From Mesorhizobium sp. (GTDB lineage Bacteria; Pseudomonadota; Alphaproteobacteria; Rhizobiales; Rhizobiaceae), in the NCBI RefSeq assembly GCF_004962245.1, contig NZ_SUHQ01000033.1:1-64000 (forward strand): 64,000 nucleotides of DNA, read 5' to 3'. A model generated the notes under the pieces. That model saw nothing but the letters and a program-made list of their open reading frames with translations. It did not search any database and was not told the origin of the DNA. The translations under genes were made by a program, and so were the position numbers. The stretch's first letter is position 1. The number at the start of each line of letters is the position of its first letter. Shown here in pieces: positions 38,750 through 49,277 of this stretch.

Positions 38750-40072
38750 CTATGGCATCTTCCTTAAGGCGGTAGGTGAGGCCGCGGATTGCTCCTCTTC
38801 GCCAAGGGTCCGCAATGGTGTGATCGACCAATTGATTAAGTCGACGGCACGTTGAAGGATCGTTTCCGTCTGAGCAAGGCTGGGTGAAGCGGCCAGGATA
38901 TGTCCAATGCAGTCTCGATAATCGCCTTTCCTGACGATCGGCGTCTTGGATTCAACATACAATCTGGCCTCGACGACACCTGGTACAGCAGCGGCTCGAT
39001 TGTCGCCCTCGATGCAATCGAGGATGCCATCGCGATCAGGAACTAGGAACCGCGCGGCCGCAGTTTGCGAATGTCTTCTGCGTAAATCCCATTCCTCGCC
39101 GGTGGCAAGTTTGATGTGCTCGGTGATGAGGTCAATTCCGAAAGCCAGATGAACCAGTTGAGGCTCAAGCGCGCCAGCAAGACGCGGATTGACTTCGATG
39201 ACGACGGGGCCACGTTTCGTCCACCGGAATTCTATGTTCGTTGGGCCCCAGCCTAGACCGAGCGCTCGCAAACAACTCAGCGAAACGTCGGTGATATGTT
39301 TGTGCTCGTCATCCCTCAGCGGGGCTGGAAAGGTCGTATTACGGAAGACGAAATGCGGTGGGGCGCCGAAATCAGCGGCGACAATTCCAATGACCTCATC
39401 TCCCATTATCTCAACGCTATAAAAGGGCCCTTGTGCGAATTCTTCGACTAATATCCTCGGCGAAGATCGCCAAATGTGCTTCCCGCCCAACAGATAGTTC
39501 GTGTGTTCGGCTATTTCATCCGCGTTGCAGCACAATCGGACGCCGCTGCTACCGCTGCCTACAATTGGCTTGACAATCACCGGCAGCCCGATCTCCGCGG
39601 CACAGCCATCGACGTCCGTCGCGTTCACTGCCAAGCGACAGGCAGGTGTTGGGACGCCAGCCTGGGCGAGGAGCTGACGTTGAACGAATTTGTCGCAACA
39701 TCGTTCAATGGACACGGGGTTCGGTCCCGGTAGATCGAAATGCCGACACAGTCTTACAACTGTAGCATAGATCGATTCGTCGAAGTCGCTAAAGCCAGTA
39801 ATACCTGCAATGTGATAGTTCCCACGTAGCCCCAAACATTCGCGGATCAGCGCATCAAAATCGTCAGTATCGACACGGATTGCCTCAACCTGTTCCGCCG
39901 CAAGGTAGTCGTAGCAAGCTGGATCAGCCGCTAGGGCAATTGGATGAAGTCCAAGACGCTTGGCCGCTTGTACGTATAGCAGACCACTAGTCCTGTGACC
40001 TTCAACCAGGATGAGCGCTTGTCTTGCCATTGGAATTGTCCTCCGTTGCGTTCTGAGTGGCGGCCTGGGCAC
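38750..40072 (-). CDS. ATP-grasp domain carboxylate-amine ligase-like protein, copy 2
   Basis: Colinear paralogue of 9895..11118; likely ATG at 40030 preceded by GGAGG. Confidence 0.88.
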   Translation of the reverse strand: MPRPPLRTQRRTIPMARQALILVEGHRTSGLLYVQAAKRLGLHPIALAADPACYDYLAAEQVEAIRVDTDDFDALIRECLGLRGNYHIAGITGFSDFDESIYATVVRLCRHFDLPGPNPVSIERCCDKFVQRQLLAQAGVPTPACRLAVNATDVDGCAAEIGLPVIVKPIVGSGSSGVRLCCNADEIAEHTNYLLGGKHIWRSSPRILVEEFAQGPFYSVEIMGDEVIGIVAADFGAPPHFVFRNTTFPAPLRDDEHKHITDVSLSCLRALGLGWGPTNIEFRWTKRGPVVIEVNPRLAGALEPQLVHLAFGIDLITEHIKLATGEEWDLRRRHSQTAAARFLVPDRDGILDCIEGDNRAAAVPGVVEARLYVESKTPIVRKGDYRDCIGHILAASPSLAQTETILQRAVDLINWSITPLRTLGEEEQSAASPTALRKMP

Positions 40073-40377
40073 GAACCGGCATCATTTCTTTGGCCGTTCC
40101 TGACCTTAGACTCTGTGGTGATCTTACAGTGCCTACGATTTGCAATCATGAAAGTTCAATGAATTTAGTTGGAAATTCTATTGCTTTACCGGCCGCATCG
40201 CATGGAGCGCCCCAACTTATTTCGACGCTTTACCACGTTAGCTTCAATAGGTGGGGATCGCATCAGTGCAATGTCTCTCGCGTCAATTTGAATTTTCGAG
40301 CTAAAGCTGCAAATTCGCGGAGGCGATCATCGCGGCTGGGCAATGTTGAACACGTGATACCATTGCTAGGTCGCGAT

Positions 40378-41010
40378 CATGACCGAGACCGCCAGCTCTG
40401 TTGTCAAAGACATTCTGCTGTCGCAGCCTTACGAACTGCGAGGTGATTCCCACCGTGCTGCAGAAAGTGTTCGAGGCCGAGATGGAATAAGGCGCTGTCG
40501 CGCCTCGAAAGGCGAGCGCACGGCCGAGCGCATCAGCTACGCTTGGGTCGATGTTGCCTCACGCCGATTATCGGGTGGGCGAGTTGGAGCTCAGGGATGC
40601 TTCAGGACCAGCACGAGCGCTTCTCCACAGACCTCTTCGGGCGCTTTGGGCGGGCCTTGTGGCGACCTTGGCGGAGATGATGTGCAGGCTTATCTACCCG
40701 CAGGTCAAGGCAATCACTCGAGGGGCTGTGCGGCCACGCCTCCTTTGCGTCTGCCATTTCGGCCATCTAACAACCGGCTCACCAGAGCCTGAAGGGCTTT
40801 GCCTGGAGGCCGCTGCATGAGCTCTTTCCTCATGTCATCCTCGACGCCTGCTACGAGAAGCCGGCGCAGTGCTAATCGCGGTCGGTATCAACTGGAGCGG
40901 CCGGCGCCAGATCTTAGCCGTCGAGATGGCGCGCGGCGAGAGCCGCTCAGCCTGGAAGGAGCTCCTCGTGGCGCTGAAAGGGAAAGCGCGGACGACATCG
41001 ATAAGCGCTG
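40378..41010 (+). pseudogene. IS256-family transposase remnant
   Basis: KGERTAERISY..., RFSTDLFGRFGRALVATLAEMM, AVLIAVGINWSGRRQILAVEMARGESRSAWKELLVALKGK across shifting frames. Confidence 0.8.
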
Positions 41011-41278
41011 GCCAGCTCATATACAATTTCCCCCGGCCCGGTTCGGCCAAGTGACAAGCACGAGAGGTGAACGCGCCGCCACGCAGCCTTATATTGTGGG
41101 TGCAGATCACACCAACGGGCATCCAGCAGCCGCAAACCTACCAACCAAGGTAGGTGCGTGTATTCGTGCTGATTGGTAAATGAAGCACGCGGATCCGTAG
41201 GTCAAATCAAGATTGGTATCGCCACGCTCCTGACTCACATGGATCGCGACACAGTCCGGCCAGATTGGGAAAATACCG

Positions 41279-41830
41279 ATGATCACATATCATACCGAAC
41301 GTTTGATCCTCACCTCCGCCCGACCCGAACACGAGGCGGAATTGTTCAAGCTTCACAACGATCCGCTGGTTCAGACGACGATCTACAGGAATGTGCCGCA
41401 GACCACGGAGGATGTGCGTAAGAGGCTCGTTTGGTTATTGTCTCAGTGGCGCAAGAACGGCTTCGGTGATTGGATGGTCTACGAAAAGGTCAATCATGAT
41501 CCGATTTTTATTGGGCGCTGTGGTTTGCGCGACTACGAGGACACCAATAATCTCGAATTTGCGTTTGCATTTTTGCAAGATAGGGTAGGACGAGGTTTGG
41601 GGCCGGAGGCCGCACGCTTCACAATCACGCATGCCTTACAAAATTCGACCAATGAAAAGGTTATCGCCTTCATCGAACATGGCAATACGCGGTCAGAGAA
41701 GGCGATAACGAAGCTTGGTATGCGCTATGTTGATGACAGATTATACGATGGAAAACTGTGTCAATACTATGAAATGACTCGAGATGACTATCTACTCAGA
41801 GGCCATTTTTGCTCTGGACTCCCAAGATGA
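41279..41830 (+). CDS. GNAT family N-acetyltransferase (RimJ/RimL-like)
   Basis: TERLILTSARPEHEAELFKLHNDPLV... FAFLQDRVGRGLGPEAARFTITHAL...IEHGNTRSEKAITKLGMRYV. Confidence 0.9.
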   Translation: MITYHTERLILTSARPEHEAELFKLHNDPLVQTTIYRNVPQTTEDVRKRLVWLLSQWRKNGFGDWMVYEKVNHDPIFIGRCGLRDYEDTNNLEFAFAFLQDRVGRGLGPEAARFTITHALQNSTNEKVIAFIEHGNTRSEKAITKLGMRYVDDRLYDGKLCQYYEMTRDDYLLRGHFCSGLPR

Positions 41831-42555
41831 AGGATCGCCGGCTTGCGACGTGTTTCCAAACGGTGGTCGAAGCGTTTGGAGAATTTCGTGTGGATGCTGG
41901 CCACCGGTCGCAATCAATAGCCGCGATCACCTGCGTTGCAAGCAGAAGGGACCTGAGCGACGCGGAGTGAGAACTCTTCCTCGCCTACATGCCGCTGCCG
42001 GCCGGTACAGGTCGGCCGCGCAGCGCATCGAGACGACCAACGTCACGTTGGCTTGACGCGCCAGCCTTGATAGCGAGTTGCCGCCGCCATCGCCGGCCGG
42101 ACCCAGAAGTAATCCTGTCTTTTAGTCAACATGTGCCAGATTAGCATGGGCTTGGGCGCTTTGTCGCCAAGGCGGCCTTGATTAGAATGGCGCGGCCATG
42201 GGAGCGCCATACTTTGCTGATCCCCTCATATTGCACGATGCCTAGCCCGCATTTGAGCACGAGCGGATAGAGGCCAAAGTAGCTCGCCAGCTGCAACGGC
42301 TCGCTAGACGGCGGTCGTCGCCGACAGCGGCCATGATGCCGGTGGCGACAAATGCGTTATCGGGACCTGGTCATCATCAGTCGCTTCCCGGGCGATTTCG
42401 CGATCAGATCGTTCTTAACGCGAGCTATCCTTCTTCAACTCTTCAACTGCATCGGATGGGCGACAATCACCCGGTCGACACCGGCCACAGCACGGGCGCA
42501 CCGCTAGCTAGCGTCCTCGATAGCCTCGACAACAACGTTATCCCGTCCGTGGTTT

Positions 42556-42571
42556 TGTCGGGTTCGCGACA
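42556..42571 (+). promoter_or_regulatory. Candidate NifA upstream activator sequence (TGT-N10-ACA)
   Basis: TGT CGGGTTCGCG ACA, about 85 bp upstream of the -24 element. Confidence 0.65.
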
Positions 42572-42656
42572 CTCTCGAACCAAATTTGCGGTTTTGTCTC
42601 GGGTTAAATAGCTGAAATGTGATCAGAAAATTCTGCCAATGCCCGATCAGCCAAAT

Positions 42657-42671
42657 TGGCATAAGATTTGC
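42657..42671 (+). promoter_or_regulatory. Candidate sigma54 (-24/-12) promoter upstream of panD
   Basis: TGGCATAAGATTTGC matches TGGCAYR-N4-TTGC with correct GG-N10-GC spacing. Confidence 0.7.
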
Positions 42672-42970
42672 CCGACTTGTTACGAAGGCTGCGGAGGTTG
42701 CCGACTGGGTGTTCATGTCGTGTAGATGAATGGAGTGGAGGAATATGTCAGGTCAGCGTTGGATCTTATTCTGGGGACAAATGGCAACTGCAGACGGCAA
42801 TGTCTCCGCCTCCTGATGGGGCAACCTCCTCATACGGGCTATGACCACGATCTCCATCGTGGCTGCCGATATGCCACTCTATCGCGGCACATCGACTAAT
42901 CCCCTGCCCCTCGACTAAGACACTCCGGTCGCTCGTCGCCAGTGTCCACAACCGAAAAGGAAACCAGTAG

Positions 42971-43399
42971 ATGAGAAAAGTCGTTGCTGCCAAGCTTCAT
43001 GGCATCATCATAACCGACGCAGACCTGAACTACCACGGTTCAATAACTCTGGATCCCGATCATTGCGACGAAGCGGGTATCCTTCCGATGGAATTCGTTG
43101 ATATCTGGAACAAGGCTTCAGGCGCGCGCATCAGCACGTACGTAATTTACGGTGAGAGGGGTTCGCGTTGCTGCGTGCTGAACGGAGCCGCCGCTCGCAC
43201 GTGCCAGATCGGAGATGAGATAATTGTTTGCTCCTCCACATATGTTGAGGAGCATCGAATCGCAGAGATCAAACCGCGAGTGCTGACGTTCAACCGAGAC
43301 AATTCTGTACGCGACCGCATGTTTTACGATGGCGGGACGAAGGAGGATGGTACAATGACGTTCACGGTTCGCGAAGGCTCGCCTGGCGACGTCTTCTAA
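42971..43399 (+). CDS. panD: Aspartate 1-decarboxylase (pyruvoyl)
   Basis: 142 aa; MRKVVAAKLHGIIITDADLNYHGSITLDPDHCDEAGILPMEFVDIWNKASGARISTYVIYGERGS with Gly-Ser self-cleavage site YHGSIT. Confidence 0.93.
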   Translation: MRKVVAAKLHGIIITDADLNYHGSITLDPDHCDEAGILPMEFVDIWNKASGARISTYVIYGERGSRCCVLNGAAARTCQIGDEIIVCSSTYVEEHRIAEIKPRVLTFNRDNSVRDRMFYDGGTKEDGTMTFTVREGSPGDVF

Positions 43400-44419
43400 A
43401 TCTCCGGTCCTGCCGCTTGCCGTGACGGCAGGCAAGACGCAGTGGTTACATCCATCAGACGAGATCAGCCGGGAGATTTCATATCGGCAAGCAATCTTGA
43501 ACGTTTCAACGTACCGCATCTAACGCTTGATGGCCGGTGTTACGCGGCGTTCTGCAGCGCCGTGTGGCTTGGTGGTGCCTGATGCGAGAGGACGCGTCTT
43601 TTTTCGGATCCGATGATCCGTTGCATGCCCAGGATAGCCGTTGCCCTGGATATGGCCGTCGAGTTCCGCAGGAGCGCCGTGGCGTGCGGGGGAACTGATG
43701 GCGCTGCCTGTGCTCCAAATTGATCGAGGCCTAATCCAAGCAGAGGGGCCAGCGGATGATGGCTCGAGCACCGCCCTGATCCTGCTGGAGTTGTCCCGGA
43801 TGGTGCGTCCCAGCTAGGTCCTGGGTCTGCGCAGGCGACGAAGACCGACTGTCGAGCCGGTAATCGGCCAAATCAAGCGAATAGAATGGGTCGCAACTAC
43901 CTCGTCGGCCGTGAACTATCCGCAAATCGTTGATCTGGCATCCTGGTTAGGGCGGACGTCGGCTTTGGAATTGCAGGATTTGCGGTGTTTGGGCACTGTT
44001 TTCTTGCAATTCGATTTCGATTGATCGGGATAGGGGGACGCCTCGCAGCGCCGCCCCTCCCACACCACCGCCGAGCGACTCGAAGTGGTGGTTGCGCAGG
44101 CCTGTTGGACCGCCGGGTGTACTGAGATGCGCCAGAATCCCGTCGGTGAACCGGCAGCAACCGCGGCCCGGACTTTGGCACGCCATGACGGCGCAGCTCC
44201 TTGTAGCGGTTATGCCCGTTCCCCCATTGCCGCCAAAGATACATGCGTAATCTTTGGCGGGTCCATGCTTTGGCGCGGAACAGACCCTGTTCTCCCGCGT
44301 CGCGCCATTCGCGTGATCTGAGTTCCAAATGTCCGAATCCAGCGATTTCTGCAGAATATCAGCAGCTTCCGAATTCTTCGCGGTTGACGGAAGCCGATCA
44401 GTCGCTGCGACATCCAACT

Positions 44420-45256
44420 TTAGGTCCACCAGAGAACAAGATCAGGCCGGGCAAATCCGAAAAAGCAATTCAGCACCAGGCGACGCTTTCCGTCTGATTG
44501 ACCGGTAACCCCGTGAACGAAGCCGCCATCGATTAGGGCGATATCCCCGGCCTTGAGCTGGAACTCGCGGCAAGGGAAGGCCTCAAGATAGGCTGCCGAA
44601 TAGGGATATCCAGTGGTCTCCACACCCTGCGACTTTCGGTCCGCAACTGTCGGCTTATGGCTCCAGAGCCTCAGATTGCCCCCGTTCTCGGACATGCTGG
44701 GATAGAGGTTGAGCGCTGCGACCGTATTGTGCGCCACCGCAGAAAGCTCGTAATCATCGCCAGCACGTAAGACTTGAGCGACATCGTCGTGGGGATCCAA
44801 GGAAAACGTGCCACTGCCTGACCAACTGAGAGCGCGACAGACGTTGGCCTGACCGCGTTCCGAACGGGCGAGCCGCAATTCAATGCCCTGGTTGTGAAGC
44901 TCTCGCTTCAACGCGCCGAATATTGCTCGGACCGGGTCAACCAAATTCTTAAAAAGGGCCTCGACGTAAGGTCGCGCAGCTTCCGCATCTGCGAAATAGG
45001 TGGCTGCATCCTTCCTGTAGTGAGATGCGCCGACATATTGTCCGGGCACACCATCTCTACGCTCTCTGAGACCGGAGCTTCCAATAAAGTTCGTGGTGAT
45101 CTCCTCGGCTACTTCGGTGCTGAAAGCTTGCTTGACGTGCAGTGCGGTGAGCTCACCTTTCAGGACCGAGATGATCTCCGCCGTGTTGATCGACCCGGTC
45201 CGTTCTTTGATTGAAACCGGGGAGATGGCTGGCACCTGAGTTATCTGCTTAGGCAT
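44420..45256 (-). CDS. 2-oxoglutarate/Fe(II)-dependent oxygenase-like protein
   Basis: SGSGTFSLDPHDDVAQVLRAGDDYELSAV (HxD), then LIDGGFVHGVTGQSDGKRRLVLNCFFGF (distal His/Arg). Confidence 0.7.
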   Translation of the reverse strand: MPKQITQVPAISPVSIKERTGSINTAEIISVLKGELTALHVKQAFSTEVAEEITTNFIGSSGLRERRDGVPGQYVGASHYRKDAATYFADAEAARPYVEALFKNLVDPVRAIFGALKRELHNQGIELRLARSERGQANVCRALSWSGSGTFSLDPHDDVAQVLRAGDDYELSAVAHNTVAALNLYPSMSENGGNLRLWSHKPTVADRKSQGVETTGYPYSAAYLEAFPCREFQLKAGDIALIDGGFVHGVTGQSDGKRRLVLNCFFGFARPDLVLWWT

Positions 45257-46505
45257 TGTCTTGCTCCTGTAGTGCGTGATCAAGGATGGTGATGCCACGA
45301 TCGAGTTCGGCATCGGTGATGGTTATCGGCGGGAGGACTTTGATAACGTCGCGATTTGGCCCCGAGGATTCGATAAGAAGGCCATTTTCGAATGCGACAT
45401 CGTGCACGCGGCCGACAAGTGCCGGTGAACGGCATTTCAGGCCGGCCATCAGGCCGCGCCCGCGCTTTTGTTCGATGTATCTGGGAAATTTCGCAACGAG
45501 GCGATCGAGGTGCGTTTGCAGCCTGACGGCTGTCCGCTCGATACCTGCAGTAAATTTTCTATCCGACCACATCTTGCACATGGCTCCTGCCGTCACGAAG
45601 GCGAAATTGTTGCCTCTGAATGTCCCGCTATGCTCTCCCGGCTTCCATATGTCCAAGTCGGGTCGAATCAGAACGATGGACAACGGACTACCTGAGCCGC
45701 TTAGGGACTTGGAAAGACACACAATGTCCGGTTTGATTTTTGCGGACTCGAATGAAAAGAAATCGCCAGTTCGGCCCGCACCCGCCTGAATATCGTCGAC
45801 GATAAAAACAATGCCGTGAGTACGGCAAATGCGCTGAATTTCCGTGAGCCAAGCTGCAGATGCGGCGTTCATGCCGCCTTCCGCCTGGATCGTCTCCAGA
45901 ATGATTGCGGCAGGCTTTTCTATGCCGCTCCCCGGGTCGCTCAAAACGTGGTCGATGTAACTGGCGGAATCGAAAGCTTGGCTCGGATAGCCGTCATAGG
46001 GAACACGGATCACATCGTGGCGAGCAACGCCTCCCAGTTCCCTGGTTGAGGCCGAGCCCGACACCGCCAGAGAGCCGAGCGACATGCCGTGGAACGCATT
46101 CGTAAAGGCCATCACGCTCGAGCGGCCGGTGTATTTTCGCGCCAGCGCCAGCGCCGCTTCGTTGGCGTTCGTGCCGGTCGGGCCGGGAAACTGAATCTTG
46201 TACGAAAGACCTCTGGGTTTCAGGATCCAATCGACGAACCCTTCAATGAAGCCACGCTTTGCGGCCGTATGCATATCGAGCGACAGAAGAACGTTCTCAC
46301 CGACGAGATATTCAATTGCTGGCGCCATGATATCCGGATTGTTGTGCCCGTAATTAAGCGCCCCGGACCCAACTAGGAAGTCGATATATGCGTTACCGGT
46401 CTCGTCCCAGATGGTCGCCCCAAGTGCCCTCGTAAAGACCGCGGGAAACGACCGTCCATAGCGACGAACGTTGGACTCATGGGCCGTGAAAGGGTCGGTG
46501 TTCAT
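45249..46505 (-). CDS. Diaminobutyrate-2-oxoglutarate aminotransferase-like (EctB family, class III)
   Basis: ESNVRRYGRSFPAVFTRALGATIWDETGNAYIDFLVGSGALNYGHNNP; PLP-Lys region PDIVCLSKSLSGSGSPLSIVLIRPDLDIWKPGEHSGTFRGNNFAFVTA; overlaps the downstream oxygenase gene by 8 nt. Confidence 0.9.
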   Translation of the reverse strand: MNTDPFTAHESNVRRYGRSFPAVFTRALGATIWDETGNAYIDFLVGSGALNYGHNNPDIMAPAIEYLVGENVLLSLDMHTAAKRGFIEGFVDWILKPRGLSYKIQFPGPTGTNANEAALALARKYTGRSSVMAFTNAFHGMSLGSLAVSGSASTRELGGVARHDVIRVPYDGYPSQAFDSASYIDHVLSDPGSGIEKPAAIILETIQAEGGMNAASAAWLTEIQRICRTHGIVFIVDDIQAGAGRTGDFFSFESAKIKPDIVCLSKSLSGSGSPLSIVLIRPDLDIWKPGEHSGTFRGNNFAFVTAGAMCKMWSDRKFTAGIERTAVRLQTHLDRLVAKFPRYIEQKRGRGLMAGLKCRSPALVGRVHDVAFENGLLIESSGPNRDVIKVLPPITITDAELDRGITILDHALQEQDNA

Positions 46506-47638
46506 TTTAAGTCCTCTGCACGTAGGTCGTTCAACGAAGAGTGCGTTAAAGCGCTTGCCGCTCGCGGTAGTTGATCTTCACGGCACATGGAGATCAGAAT
46601 GGCCGGACGGAACTTCTTTGGGTCGGCACTTTTGCGAAGTCGGCTGGTTATGGCCATCCACTTCAAAACGCCATCCGTCGTTACGTTGCGCTCCAAGCCG
46701 TTTCACGGGGAATGCGATGAAACAAACCGTTTCTAGAATTTTTGGGCAAGTACCGATACTACGGCATCGGGTAGTTGACGGATCAGCCCCATCGCTCATG
46801 CAGGCAATTGCGGCCGATGACTCGTAAGCTTAGTGACGATCCGCAGGGTCCCGTCCCCACAGGTTGTATAGCTCGGCGGTAGCGAGCGAGCGGTTTGCGT
46901 GCGGTGGTCGATGTCCCCGATAAAGGTGGGGTTGCGGACACCAATCTGGGTTTGAAGGAACGATTTATGACCTGACATGACGAACCTGCGGGCGCTGTTG
47001 GAAAAGCTGTGGATTCCGATCTCTTGGGCGAGATTCCCGCCGAGCGGCTGATGGATCTGAGGTCGGGCCGCCAAGGGTACCATCTATGGCGAGAAGCCCG
47101 TTGCGCACGGCCCGGGCAAGCTCAGTAATAGCTCCCTTTTCTCGATTCCTCCGAACCGCGTCGCATGGTGACAAGGCGCTGATCTGCATCCAAGAGCCCT
47201 ACGTCCAGGGTCTCTCGACTCGTTCGGTCGACGACAAGGGATGGCCATGGACGGGAGCGGCATCTCCAAAAGCCAGGACAGCAGGCTGTGTGAAGAGACC
47301 GATGGCAAGGCCCAAGCGCTCTCTAAATCCCATAGTTCGGCCATACTTGCCCGCCGCGTTGCTCGGATCGTCTCGGTAGCCGTAACCACGGGCGTCAGCG
47401 TCAACGCGGACTGACGGCGCGAGGTACTGGGGCATGCAGGTAGGAAAGTCCAAGGCCGATGCATAGCTAACCAAATCCGGCCGAAGGTGCGGAAGCTGGC
47501 GACAGTCATGGACGTCGCCGAGCCCGATCTGCTTACCTACATGACTTTCCCAACCTTCAGTGGCCTAATCTCGACGTTGCGACGCTCGAGCGAGTTGGTG
47601 CTGTCGAGCTTGGCGGGGTGTCATCGGCATCTTCATTC

Positions 47639-48385
47639 TTATGGTTCGATAATTCTTAGTTTTAGAGCTTTTACTGCAGCTACCGTTCTGCTGGTCGTGC
47701 CCAGCTTGCGCATCGCGTTTTTTAAATGGAAATCTACGGTATTTGGTGATCTTCCTAGAATAGTCCCTATTTCCCATGACGACTTTCCTCTCGATACCCA
47801 AAAAATGCACTCTATTTCTTTAGGAGAGAGGCCATAAACTTGTTCAGATACCATCGGAGTACCGAGCTTCACAAGCCTCAGATGAAATTGTAGCGCGGCA
47901 ATTTGCAAGTATGTGATGGTTCTATTTTGCAATTCGCAGCCCGAGGACTGAGCGAAACTCATAAACCTAAAGCTGTCAGCAGGGCCATGTAACGGAACGG
48001 TAACGCCTGACCTCAAGCCGAATGTTGCTGCTTCGTCCAGGACACGGCGTTCATCTTCAGTCGTGTTTTCGTCTGTATACACCTCGCTCCATCGAAAGGC
48101 CCCTACCCCCCTTCGACCTTTCTTGATGAGTGGGTCTATTTTGGCATAGCCCATTTTCGAGTAGTGCTCCTGCCATTCGTCAGGGTAATTCCACATCACC
48201 GCAGAATCCTGTCGGGCCGGCTTGAAAACCCGTTGTTCTGATGCAAGTGGGCCATAGGCAATCCACGGGCAATCGAAATTCAGCGCAAACGCAGACAACA
48301 GTTCGAACAACTGTTCGGATTGAGCGATGTCATCAGTTGTGTCGAGGAATAGGCCTAACTCGACCGCTATCAGCCGGAGTCCCAT
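47639..48385 (-). CDS. LuxR-family regulator with autoinducer-binding domain (LuxR solo)
   Basis: Autoinducer-domain residues W/Y/D-P/W (PDEWQEHYSKMGYAKIDPLI...FRWSEV) and C-terminal HTH LSPKEIECIFWVSRGKSSWEIGTILGRSPNTVDFHLKNAMRKLGTTSRTVAAVKA. Confidence 0.9.
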   Translation of the reverse strand: MGLRLIAVELGLFLDTTDDIAQSEQLFELLSAFALNFDCPWIAYGPLASEQRVFKPARQDSAVMWNYPDEWQEHYSKMGYAKIDPLIKKGRRGVGAFRWSEVYTDENTTEDERRVLDEAATFGLRSGVTVPLHGPADSFRFMSFAQSSGCELQNRTITYLQIAALQFHLRLVKLGTPMVSEQVYGLSPKEIECIFWVSRGKSSWEIGTILGRSPNTVDFHLKNAMRKLGTTSRTVAAVKALKLRIIEP

Positions 48386-48815
48386 GATCTCTCCTTCAGT
48401 TTCATTCTCATGGATGCAGAGTTTGCTCCAGCCCAGGATCGCAGCTTGCGCAGGCAATGGGAATCCGAGTCGGAGCTCTTCCGCCACTTGGAGATGGACC
48501 CTCAAGAGTCGTGCCAGCTTGGGAGCAATGCTTTTCCTTCAGATTGTCAAGCGATGGGGGTGAGGTAGGCAGAAGACGAACCAACAGCACTGTCGCGGAG
48601 TGCACAATCCGAGCAATCGATATGGCTGGGAAGTATCCGCGGCGCGTTTATGAATCCGCACCTAAGCCCCGGCCATGTGAGCCTCCACGTGACCCATGAT
48701 AGATAACATGATTATATCAGGACAAAGCCGCCGATGCAGACGGCTATGTCTCAACGTGCTTTTGCAGCTAGAACGGCAAGGAAGCCGCACTGCAGCTGAT
48801 CCTCAGTTGATCGAG

Positions 48816-49090
48816 GCAACGTGTTGCACCACGTGATGATCGACAGCGACTACGGTGCATTCGTGACCCAGCGAACGGATCAGCCGATAGAGACCATAGC
48901 CGGTCGGGCCGGCCTCGTAGCAGAAATGGACGCGATCGAACCTGTTGGCGATCCGTTGGATAAGTCGGCGCATGGTCTCATCCGAGGCGTCGACCTCGCC
49001 GAAGAAGCGAACTTCTCCCTCCCGGCCGGCATCCGCAATCGCGATGGCGTTCCTAAGCTTTGCGACATCGATTCCGACAAATGCTTCCAT
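48816..49090 (-). pseudogene. IS110-family transposase N-terminal fragment
   Basis: MEAFVGIDVAKLRNAIAIADAGREGEVRFFGEVDASDETMRRLIQRIANRFDRVHFCYEAGPTGYGLYRLIRSLGHECTVVA. Confidence 0.9.
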
Positions 49091-49277
49091 ATAATCTGAC
49101 ACGGCTCGTCCTCCTGTGATGAGGATCGGCTCGGCCCGCCCGAGATGGGGTATTCGGCTTGAGCCTTATCTTCGGGCGACAATGCATGGTGGATAGGTGA
49201 AGGTGCTGCGCTTCGAGCTGATGGTTAAACGTGGTCTGCATGCCCGCAGCCACAAGCATCAGAAGGAGAAGCGCAGC

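Noticed and set aside
43405-43440. Terminator-like inverted repeat after panD (CTGCCG...CGGCAG / CTTGCC...GGCAAG)
   Set aside because: Competing short stems and no T-run; too weak to call
46800-47500. Possible luxI remnant next to the luxR gene
   Set aside because: No AHL-synthase motif found in any listed frame
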